DNA of 64,000 bases from positions 62,001 through 126,000 of the forward strand of contig JARBTQ010000003.1 of assembly GCA_029240075.1 (NCBI GenBank), written 5' to 3'. The stretch's first letter is position 1, and every line of letters begins with the position of its first letter. Under the pieces are notes generated by a model. That model worked only from the letters and a program-made list of their open reading frames with translations. It was not told where the DNA came from and searched no databases. Shown here in pieces: positions 10,166-18,632 of the stretch. This DNA comes from Chlamydiales bacterium (lineage in GTDB: Bacteria > Chlamydiota > Chlamydiia > Chlamydiales > JARBTQ01). A program made the position numbers and the translations under genes.

Positions 10166-11659
10166 TTAATTTATAGATGTTTTTTCTTCGCCTGTAATTT
10201 GTTGAAACTCTTTGCCCAATTTTTTTACAGCCCACATCCAAGCAATCGTTACTACGGCCATGATCGAAGCTGCATAAACGGGGATTGCTTGTAAACTTCC
10301 TAAGCAAATGATCAGGAATTGCTGGACGAGAGATCCTCCAGATTTTCCTAAGCGGGATCCTACAACATCAACAGCAGCTTTCCCTTTTACTCTAAGCTCT
10401 GCATTCAGAGGAATATAGGCCATTTCTTTAGTAGGGTCAAATAATGAGTATTTGCTTGCTTTACTCAAAATGTTTTGTACGGCACCCCACAAAACTGCAA
10501 GTAATAAGAAAGACTCGTTAGCAGCTTCTGTTCTAAAAATAACAAAACTAAAAAAGGCGATACCACTTACAAAAAGAATAATAGGAGTTGTCATAGCGCC
10601 CATAGTCCAACCAAACTTACGAACAATATAGCTGCCTAAAAAAAGCATCCCTAAGTTAGCCATAGCAACAGCTGAAGATACATGACTAAAAAAGGCATTT
10701 AGTTCGTTAGGATTGGGATAAAGTAAGCGAGCTTGTTCTTTCCAAGTGATTTCAACTAGGTTGATTGATATTCCATATCCTATAACTAATAAAGCGATGT
10801 ATCCTAAATATTTTGAATGAATGAGGAGCTGGAAACTATCCTTAAGTGACAATTTAGGTTTTTCTTGTTTTAAGCGGACCTGCTCTTGAGGATTGTAGAA
10901 GCGGGGATCAGTCAATACATTTTTTTGTATCCATTCATAAAGATACGCTAATACAAATCCAAATAAGATTACAGTCCCCATTAAATATTTAAGCGTCATG
11001 CCCCAAGCTTCGCCTTGATCAGCTATTTGTTGTCCAATTCTAGACGAATAAACTCCAATCGGTCCTGCAAAAGATAATGCAAAAATAGAGCCCAAGTTAA
11101 AAAGAGGATAAAATCTTTTTGCGTCACTAACACTTGTAATATCATTAGCAAAGTTCCAGAATAGCATATTCAATACAAGGCCGCCCCAAAGTTCAGCAAA
11201 AATGAAAAATAGGGCATAGGTCCAATTTCTGTAGATTCCAGCTACAACTTTTAAGCTAGAAGGAAGTATAGAAGCTAAGTAGTCAGCACTTTCTTGTGGA
11301 TGGAGATAATTTCTATAAGGATAAATAACCCAAGCAAATAAGCCGAAGAAAACAAGAAAAGGTATAAGAGTTACATAAAATAGTGCTTGCTTTGTAAGAA
11401 TACTACTTAATTTGACATAAGCGATTGTGCTGATGATAGCTATGGGTAAAACACCCCAGAACTTAACAAAGAGGATGGCGTCAGCACTTGACCCCTCTCC
11501 TGTCATGATGGAGGTGTCTTTTACATTTTTTAAGATATTAAAATCCAATGCTACACAGAAAAACATAAGCAGCATGGGGAGTACTTTTTTTAATTCTTCT
11601 CGTTCAACAGGCCATATAAAAGACCTTATAGTGCCGAACTGGGTATTGCTAGAGGACAT
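10166..11659 (-). CDS. NTT/TLC-family nucleotide transporter (ATP/ADP translocase type)
   Basis: About 12 TM; FIWPVEREELKKVLPMLLMFFCVALDFNILKNVKDTSIMT typical of bacterial and plastid NTTs; KASKYSLFDPTKEMAYIPL. Confidence 0.93.
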   Translation of the reverse strand: MSSSNTQFGTIRSFIWPVEREELKKVLPMLLMFFCVALDFNILKNVKDTSIMTGEGSSADAILFVKFWGVLPIAIISTIAYVKLSSILTKQALFYVTLIPFLVFFGLFAWVIYPYRNYLHPQESADYLASILPSSLKVVAGIYRNWTYALFFIFAELWGGLVLNMLFWNFANDITSVSDAKRFYPLFNLGSIFALSFAGPIGVYSSRIGQQIADQGEAWGMTLKYLMGTVILFGFVLAYLYEWIQKNVLTDPRFYNPQEQVRLKQEKPKLSLKDSFQLLIHSKYLGYIALLVIGYGISINLVEITWKEQARLLYPNPNELNAFFSHVSSAVAMANLGMLFLGSYIVRKFGWTMGAMTTPIILFVSGIAFFSFVIFRTEAANESFLLLAVLWGAVQNILSKASKYSLFDPTKEMAYIPLNAELRVKGKAAVDVVGSRLGKSGGSLVQQFLIICLGSLQAIPVYAASIMAVVTIAWMWAVKKLGKEFQQITGEEKTSIN

Positions 11660-11686
11660 CCAATTTCCTGGGTTATTAAAAAATAG

Positions 11687-11731
11687 AGAGGTATATCTAC
11701 TTGGCCATTGACAAGTGCAAAATATACCTCT
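11687..11731 (-). promoter_or_regulatory. Hairpin in the 5' leader of the NTT gene
   Basis: Perfect 10-bp arms AGAGGTATAT / ATATACCTCT with nested ACTTG/CAAGT, 28 bp upstream of the start codon. Confidence 0.55.
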
Positions 11732-12130
11732 TCAATTATAGCTCATTGTAAAGCTATTTACTTAAGTCATTAGAAACTAAAAAGATTAAGTAACATTTAT
11801 AAGATCTTTAATATTAGGTTATACCCGAAAAAAAGTCAAATTGACTGCGCTAAAGTTTTATGCTCTGATAGTGAGCTGTTTAATTAGCTAGTATGAAGAT
11901 ATAGCGAATTGAGCCTAAAATTTATTACTTTTTACTAATGATTATACACTCTCTTATTTAGCCTTAATTTCAGCTCTCATTTGAAATATTCATTTTGGCA
12001 GCCTTGACTGATTCACTCTATTATGTCAAAATATTCGGTGTTGCATACGTTAAGTTTGCAAAAAATGAAAAATATAGAATAACGCAAAATTTAAGCTAGA
12101 GAAAGATATATAATACCCACTAATTCAAAA

Positions 12131-12621
12131 TTGCAACTAGTCCGATTCACTCACCATACACTTTCGACAATTTCAAATACTGGAAAAAACAGAAAGTTTT
12201 CTACAGATTTCAATTTTTCAGATCCTGCAGATAGAGGCCTCGTAGGAGGAGGATTAGCTATTCTCGCAAATATGACGTGGGAATTTCATCAAGCTTATAA
12301 GGCTGGAGTAGAAAAAACTATAGTAAAAGAGTCAAATATACAAAGCGCGGTCGATTTTACCGTTTTTTTACCTAGCGGAAAAAAGGTAAATCTAGCCGCG
12401 AGCTGTATACATTAGATTCTTTATTTAATAAAGTTAGTATTTTTGCATCTGGTTTTGCATTGTTCGCGTCTCCCAAATTTGCGATAGGGACTACAGCAGT
12501 AGTCGGTGCAGCAGCAGGGGGTATTTTATACGTCCTTAATAAAATTGATCCTCCTAAAGTAGATACAGAGGTAGTAGCAGCGAATACTGAAAAAGTTAAG
12601 ATAGAAAAGCCTAATGAGTAA
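12131..12621 (+). other. Split small ORF: 94-aa ORF plus -1-frame continuation (..KKGKSSRELYTLDSLFNKVSIFASGFALFAS..KPNE)
   Basis: Frame 0 stops at 12415; the -1 frame is open from A_AAA_AAG (12379-12385) to the TAA at 12619-12621 with a Gly/Ala-rich hydrophobic segment. Confidence 0.5.
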
Positions 12622-12765
12622 GCTTTTTTACATATTTGATGCTTTCAAAAGTATAGCCCCTTTAAAGCAGGCTATACTGTGTATTAGTTTAGAAAAACGG
12701 ACTAAGGTCTACTCAGAAGACGGGCTATTTCTAAGCAAATTTGTCTGCGTAAGGCATGAAAACTC

Positions 12766-13287
12766 TTACCATTTCTCTGGTAGTTCATTGGATTTTCCTT
12801 GAGCAGCAAGCAAAAGCTCGATAAATTCTCTCACGGCTCCATGGCCAGCTAACTTTGAACATTTATATGTAGCTATTTTTTGTATTAAATCAACAGCATC
12901 ATTAGGGCAGGCTGATATCCCTACTATCTTCATTGGAGGAGCGTCATTGATATCGTCACCAATGTAAGCTACTTCTTCCAGAGTAAGGTTCAATTCCTGT
13001 GTCAGTTCTTGCAGTGCTTTCTTTTTCTCTTTGCAACCTATAATGACATGTTTAATTCCAAGCTTTTTGCCTCTAGCTTGTACAATATGTGAATTCTCAC
13101 TAGTAAGTAAGGCCACTTCAATATGAGCAAACTTCAGAAGAGTAATTCCCATTCCATCTTGCACATAAAAACGCTTCATAACGTCGCCTTCTGCAGTGTA
13201 ATACATCCCTCCGTCTGTAAGGGTGCCATCTACATCCATAACGACAAGTTTAACCTTTTTTAATTTTTCTGTAAGATTGCTTTGCAT
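12766..13287 (-). CDS. kdsC: KdsC-type HAD phosphatase (3-deoxy-D-manno-octulosonate 8-phosphate phosphatase)
   Basis: VVMDVDGTLTDGGMYY, YIGDDINDAPPMKIVGISACPNDAVD; 173 aa. Confidence 0.88.
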   Translation of the reverse strand: MQSNLTEKLKKVKLVVMDVDGTLTDGGMYYTAEGDVMKRFYVQDGMGITLLKFAHIEVALLTSENSHIVQARGKKLGIKHVIIGCKEKKKALQELTQELNLTLEEVAYIGDDINDAPPMKIVGISACPNDAVDLIQKIATYKCSKLAGHGAVREFIELLLAAQGKSNELPEKW

Positions 13288-13379
13288 TTTTTATTTATCC
13301 CCATAATCTGGGTTATAAGTTGTTCCAATAAATGTTAAACTGAATCAAAAATAGGCTATATAGGATAAGAGTCTTGTGA

Positions 13380-13835
13380 CTATGCCATAGCTATTTTGAT
13401 AATAATCTTCTGTATTTCAGCTTCTTCTCCTAGCAGAGGCGCATGAGCATCTGTAGGGAAAAATATAGCAAACTGACTATTTCCCATTGAAAGCCAAGTT
13501 TTAGGCCTGTCAAAAAAGAAGGCTATATCTTTTTCTAAGTCATATGATTGTTTAATTTGGCGACATTCACGCAGAGGGGACCAACCAATTTGTTCTATAC
13601 CTTTTATAGTGTATTGAATATCAATATACTTGCTATGCGCCTCTAAATAGCAGTGTTGTTCTTGTTTGGAGGTTACACTTTCAATAATTGCGATCAAATT
13701 TTTCCCATCTAATTCTATTTTTTGAGGGGGTAGGTCGCAACCATGCTCATATTGTTTTAAAAAATCGAAAGCCTTTTTAAAATGGGGATGCAAAGTATGA
13801 TAGAGATGAGCTGAATCTAAATGGTCAAAAATCAT
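13380..13835 (-). CDS. YhcH/YjgK/YiaL (TabA-like) family protein
   Basis: LEAHSKYIDIQYTIKGIEQIGW and FFPTDAHAPLL motifs; 151 aa. Confidence 0.85.
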   Translation of the reverse strand: MIFDHLDSAHLYHTLHPHFKKAFDFLKQYEHGCDLPPQKIELDGKNLIAIIESVTSKQEQHCYLEAHSKYIDIQYTIKGIEQIGWSPLRECRQIKQSYDLEKDIAFFFDRPKTWLSMGNSQFAIFFPTDAHAPLLGEEAEIQKIIIKIAMA

Positions 13836-13939
13836 AGCGATCTCAAATAGTAAGAGTTATAAAAATATTTTTTATTTTGTAAGTTAAAAAAACATTATGC
13901 CAGGCGTTCTGTATTTAGGACAATGCCTGTTCCTTCATC

Positions 13940-14410
13940 TTATTGCTTATATAACAAGAGAAAATCATTAGGTTGCTTTAGTGTAAAATTTGCATGAATA
14001 TGTTGTAAGACGCGTTTTTGTTCTGAAAATACTAAACGTTCATATGCTGTGTCTAGAGAGCACCATTCGTGAGCATCATGTTCATGAGGAGATAGCCGAA
14101 CACTGCTTCTTTCATTTACATAAGCTGCAAAAACAGGAACTGAGACCACTGCATCACGAGAGGCTTCATAAAAATTTTCTATAATATCGGCACTATATAA
14201 CCTGTCAACAACAACCCCCGTCTCTTCATAAATTTCTCTTAAGGCTGTTTGCCAAGCCTTTTCTCCAGCTTCAATTCCTCCAGATACCATTTGCCATGTC
14301 CCGTTCAGGTATTTCCCACATCTTTTTAATAGGAGGTAAGGAGTATCAGAAGATTGACGATCGATTACCCAGGCACTAATGCAGTAGGGTTTAATAGACG
14401 AGGGAGTCAT
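13940..14410 (-). CDS. NUDIX hydrolase
   Basis: Nudix box GGIEAGEKAWQTALREIYEETGV. Confidence 0.9.
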   Translation of the reverse strand: MTPSSIKPYCISAWVIDRQSSDTPYLLLKRCGKYLNGTWQMVSGGIEAGEKAWQTALREIYEETGVVVDRLYSADIIENFYEASRDAVVSVPVFAAYVNERSSVRLSPHEHDAHEWCSLDTAYERLVFSEQKRVLQHIHANFTLKQPNDFLLLYKQ

Positions 14411-14466
14411 AGATTCTCCTTTTAGTAGGGATGTGACTTTCTAAGAATTTTTTTATTTAGAATTGC

Positions 14467-15609
14467 CTACGCTAAAATTTTTGTAAAAAACATACAAAGG
14501 TTGACAATTTTGTAGGCGCAATAATCTCTAACTTTTTCGAACAAACTTGTCTTTGCTGCTATAAGATCTTTGGTAATATAATTTGTTTGCTCCAGCATTG
14601 CTTGAGATAACAAATTTTTAGTAGTCTTTGCAAAGTCTGAATTCCATACTAATAGATTCATTTCAACATTTGCAACGTGGCTTGTATAATTGATATTATA
14701 ACTTCCGACCGTACACCAAATATCATCAATAACAGCTAGTTTAGCATGCAGAACACTAGGTTTCCATTCAAATATTTCAATCTTATATCTAAGGAGGTAG
14801 CGGTAAAGATAATTGCAGGCATATTTAAATAAAGGCACGTCAGACTTTTTAGGGAGTAAAAGCTTTATTTTGACCCCACGTTGAGCGGCATGTTTGAGCA
14901 ATCTAAGAAAATGATGATTAGGGAAAAAATAGCTTTGCACAAGGAAAATTTCTTTTTTTGCATGTCTAATAGCATGTTTATAGCTTTGGGAAACTTGAAA
15001 TTTGCCTTGTAAAAAGTTGTTATATATTACTTTAGCTCTCATGCTCCCTTCTAAACGACTTGGAACCAGTAATGGAAGGTTAAGGTTTTTTTCAGAAATA
15101 CTTTGCAGAAGTCGATTGCAAATTAATGTAATCTCTCGTACCACTTCTCCCGTAACTAAAACAGCAAAATCAAGCCAGGGATTTTCTTCTAAAGGAGCTA
15201 AATAATCATTACTAATATTGAATCCTCCCAAAATAGCAATTTTCTGATCAAAGATGATAACTTTTTGGTGTAGTCTATGAATGGCTTGGAAGCAACGACT
15301 CCACCTAAAAGCATTGTACCATTCAAAATACACTCCATGCTTCTTAAGATCGACTATAGTATCTTTGGCAAGTGATACGGAGCCAAAAGCATCGATTAAC
15401 ATGTATACTTTGACACCCCTTAAAGCCGCTTCTTTTAGTGCTGTCAAAATTTTTCGGCCACTAGTATCTTCTTTCAAAATGTACATGTGAAAATGAATTG
15501 TAGAAGAAGCTTCCGAAATGAGCCTTTCGATGAGTTTTAATAGTTCTTGCTCTGAGCGGTAGATTTCAACATGGTTGCGACAGGTGTAAGTATTCGGGCG
15601 TCTATTCAT
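14467..15609 (-). CDS. Phospholipase D superfamily (cardiolipin-synthase-like)
   Basis: Two HKD motifs: LHQKVIIFDQKIAILGGFN and LHAKLAVIDDIWCTVGSYN. Confidence 0.9.
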   Translation of the reverse strand: MNRRPNTYTCRNHVEIYRSEQELLKLIERLISEASSTIHFHMYILKEDTSGRKILTALKEAALRGVKVYMLIDAFGSVSLAKDTIVDLKKHGVYFEWYNAFRWSRCFQAIHRLHQKVIIFDQKIAILGGFNISNDYLAPLEENPWLDFAVLVTGEVVREITLICNRLLQSISEKNLNLPLLVPSRLEGSMRAKVIYNNFLQGKFQVSQSYKHAIRHAKKEIFLVQSYFFPNHHFLRLLKHAAQRGVKIKLLLPKKSDVPLFKYACNYLYRYLLRYKIEIFEWKPSVLHAKLAVIDDIWCTVGSYNINYTSHVANVEMNLLVWNSDFAKTTKNLLSQAMLEQTNYITKDLIAAKTSLFEKVRDYCAYKIVNLCMFFTKILA

Positions 15610-16408
15610 AATTTATAGATAATTCTGTATAAAGGGCCGCATGGTCAGATAAAGATCTCCAAATTCCATCTTTAAGCGTTTGGACAAGATCAACTCCAAT
15701 ATGTTTTACATAGATGCGATCTAAAGTAAATAATGGTTTATAGATAGGAAAAGTCTTTGCATATTCCCCAGTTAGTATTTTTGATACCTCGAGCATTCCT
15801 AGTTGATCCTCAAAAATATCGCCAGATCTTTGATTCCAATCATTAAAATCTCCCGCAACTATTGTGATTTCAGGATCGTTTACATCCATTTTAAGGCGTT
15901 TCATTATAGCCTGATATTGCTGTTTTCTTCCGCGATGTAGCAGGTCAAGATGAAGGCAATAAGCATGAATTATATGGTTCCTTGAAAGTTTTTCATAACC
16001 GCGAGGTATTTCTATATTGCAATAGAGGATCCCCCTTTGTTCAAAGCGGTTAGTTGAAATATCCTCTTGGGCCCAATAAGTAATGGGGAACTTGCTTAAA
16101 ATAACGTTTCCATGGTGCCCAGCTTCGTATACTGCATTTTTAGCATAGGCGTAGTAGGGCCATATTTCACCTGCTAGTATTTCATATTGAGGAAGAGAAT
16201 TCCAATCTTTGACTTTTTTTACATGCTCTGCGTTTTCTCCTATTACTTCTTGTAAAAATACGATATCAGCTTTGCTTGAAGTAATTGCCTCTTTCATGAT
16301 CTCTAAAGTTAACTTTTGACTGGTCCAGTCAAACCCCTTATGAATATTAAAACTAAGAATTCTGATTTTTGCTAAAGCAGTATGCGTTACGGTGATAGGC
16401 GTTGTCAT
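15602..16408 (-). CDS. Endonuclease/exonuclease/phosphatase family protein
   Basis: SFNIHKGFDWT, FLQEVIG, VAGDFNDWN, SDHAALYTEL; overlaps the PLD gene by 8 nt. Confidence 0.88.
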   Translation of the reverse strand: MTTPITVTHTALAKIRILSFNIHKGFDWTSQKLTLEIMKEAITSSKADIVFLQEVIGENAEHVKKVKDWNSLPQYEILAGEIWPYYAYAKNAVYEAGHHGNVILSKFPITYWAQEDISTNRFEQRGILYCNIEIPRGYEKLSRNHIIHAYCLHLDLLHRGRKQQYQAIMKRLKMDVNDPEITIVAGDFNDWNQRSGDIFEDQLGMLEVSKILTGEYAKTFPIYKPLFTLDRIYVKHIGVDLVQTLKDGIWRSLSDHAALYTELSINYE

Positions 16409-16445
16409 AGAAATACTCTTCCTTCAACACTTCTATTATTCAGGG

Positions 16446-16488
16446 ACCTTTTATTCTAATTTAAAAGGTTAATTCTTTCCAACCTTTT
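16446..16488. promoter_or_regulatory. Three-arm alternating hairpin (ACCTTTT / AAAAGGTT / AACCTTTT)
   Basis: The middle arm can pair with either neighbour; lies between divergent genes. Confidence 0.4.
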
Positions 16489-16601
16489 AAGGTGTGTATT
16501 TAAAATCAGTTTTGATCTCTTGTTTTATGATTGTCTTTTTTAATTTTACTTATATTTATTTGGTTTTTTCTGAAAATTAATAATAATAATGAGGTTTGTC
16601 T

Positions 16602-17806
16602 ATGTTCAATTTTATATCTAATATTTTTAATAAAAATTCTTTGGGGCCGATTCAACAGGAAATTAACGAATTAGAAAATTTGATTCAAAAAAATGAAAAT
16701 GTTGATCTAAAGGGAATAGACAAGCGAATAGCCGATATTACGAACAGGTTAATGGGAATTGGTAATAAAAAAGGCATAAAGAACAAAATAGAGTAAACAG
16801 CTTGCTAGAGCGATGTGTACTGGCGCAAGCCAATCTTTATAACCATTTAAAAAACTCTTCTGCAACAAATACTGTTAAAAAAGTAGCTTCAAGTACAAAG
16901 CAGGTACTCAACCAACCGGAGATTGCTAAAGCTTCTCCAGTAGTAAGACCAAAATTTAATGTGACTGACTATCTTACAAAAAAGGACTTTCCATTATTAG
17001 AAGCTTCTTTTTCAGAAATTATAATGGTTTGTAAAGAGTGTTTTGCTCAGGGTCAAAAAGAATCTGATACTGATGAAGTCTATAATTTCTTAAGTATAAA
17101 ATACCCGCAGTATAATAAAATTCTTCATTTTCTAAAGAATAGCAGCCTTTATGGTAATAAATCTGCTAACCTAATGGAGTTAGATAATATTTGTGCTCGT
17201 TTGAATAAAGAAGGGGTGGCTGTACAAGTTCCTGCTATATTACCAATTAGCCACTACACAATAGAAAAATTTTTGGAAACACACTCTCTTAAATTAGATC
17301 AATTATGGTTAGAATTTGAAGCAGCTCAAGGAGATGAAAGAAAATGCTTAACTCTAGAGGCAAAGCGTGTTCTAGAGGGCATTCAAAAAAGTATATATGA
17401 TATTTTTGAAAACCACAAATTTAATAGTTCTGAAATTGAAGCATGGTTAGTAAATCAGCAAGAAAAACCATTGTTAATGGTTCGCAGTACAGGCAAAGAG
17501 GATACAGATACTGTTGCTAATGCGGGCGGTAATGACAGTATTTCTGCTGTTCCGGCTAATAATAAAGAGATTTCGAGCGCTATGGCACAAGTTATATCAT
17601 CCTCTTGTTTTAGTTCTAAATCAATAGAACAGAGACTATTAGCTGGGGATGATATCTTGCAAAAACCTTTCATTCCTGTACTAGTTCAACGTATGGTAGG
17701 AGAAAAATTAGGGGGTGCGGAGCAAGAAAAATCTATCCCTGTTTGCGGCGTTACTTATGCTTATGAAGCTGAGGGGCGTACTCCAGGCTGGAACCATGTT
17801 CGGTAG
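16602..17806 (+). pseudogene. PPDK/PEP-synthase-type N-terminal PEP/pyruvate-binding domain gene, frameshifted near 16770 and truncated by an IS at about 17802
   Basis: ORFs 16602-16796 and 16802-17806 join by a -1 shift at A6; NKSANLMELDNI and LLMVRSTGKEDTDTVANAGGNDSISAV resemble PPDK_N; final codons CGG TAG coincide with the IS edge. Confidence 0.65.
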
Positions 17807-17809
17807 TGT

Positions 17810-18253
17810 TTACTTTCTAAGTGTTAGATTGTATTCCTGTATAAATAAACGAGTATGAATGTGGTGGTAGCTATCTTTTTTGGAAAAGGAGAGAGTCTTT
17901 CTCACATATCTTGATATCCTCTGCCGCAAAGTACAATTCCATCTTTCCATATGGCAAGTTTCTCCTGTCTCTTTTCCTACGCATTGATGATTGCCTTTTG
18001 ATTCCAGTGTCTTATAACACTCCCAAAAGTCACTAAAGCTAGGTAAAGACAAATAACAACTAGAAATTTTTCTAATTAGCTTCTTAAATGTTTTGAGACT
18101 CCTATCTCCTATGACATAGGCTATAATTTGACGTGTTTTTCTAGAAATAACAGTCCACAACCACCTTTGTTGCTTTTTGCAACGTACGTAAGACCATACT
18201 TCATCAAATTCTAAAATATCATCTACACAAACTCTCTCAAGAGTTTTTTCCAA
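17810..18253 (-). CDS. IS1-like transposase, InsB-like part
   Basis: DDILEFDEVWSYVRCKKQQRWLWTVISRKTRQIIAYVIGDRS; C-terminal ..ISRYVRKTLSFSKKDSYHHIHTRLFIQEYNL. Confidence 0.88.
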   Translation of the reverse strand: MEKTLERVCVDDILEFDEVWSYVRCKKQQRWLWTVISRKTRQIIAYVIGDRSLKTFKKLIRKISSCYLSLPSFSDFWECYKTLESKGNHQCVGKETGETCHMERWNCTLRQRISRYVRKTLSFSKKDSYHHIHTRLFIQEYNLTLRK

Positions 18254-18539
18254 ACTTTGTAGTTTTTGGTCTTTTTTTTAACCAGCGCAATACAGTAAGA
18301 GGAGCGACTCCAAATACTCTTTTCAATCCTCTCAAGCTGGAACGCTCTTGATAAGCATGAAGGATCTCTTCTTTCCTGTCCTCTGAGTATTTTATTTTGG
18401 GACTTACCACTAAATGGGCATTACAAACCTTGCATTTATATTGTGCATTTCCACAGCTGTTATGACCATTTTTTATCAATTTTGTACTGTTGCACTTACG
18501 ACAGCAAAGAGTTTCTTGAATCATTTGTAATCCCTCCAT
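18237..18539 (-). CDS. IS1-like InsA-like zinc-finger/HTH protein
   Basis: CRKCNSTKLIKNGHNSCGNAQYKCKVCNAHLV; GLKRVFGVAPLTVLRWLKK. Confidence 0.88.
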   Translation of the reverse strand: MEGLQMIQETLCCRKCNSTKLIKNGHNSCGNAQYKCKVCNAHLVVSPKIKYSEDRKEEILHAYQERSSLRGLKRVFGVAPLTVLRWLKKRPKTTKFGKNS

Positions 18540-18632
18540 CCTTAACTTGATAAAGGAACTATTATGATGCTATTGCCTACTTAAATACATCTTTTTTCTA
18601 CTACCATTTCCTCTGTAGTATCAACACTTAAT

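Larger units (their letters stand above)
17802..18605 (-). mobile_element. IS1-family-like insertion sequence (outer boundaries approximate)
   Basis: Two overlapping reverse-strand ORFs in IS1 InsA/InsB arrangement; clear terminal repeats and target duplication not resolved by eye. Confidence 0.8.

Noticed and set aside
17802-18605. Exact IS boundaries with target-site duplication
   Set aside because: GGTAGT..ACTACC could be the termini, but flanks ACCATGTTC and ATTTCCTCT do not form a duplication, so limits stay approximate
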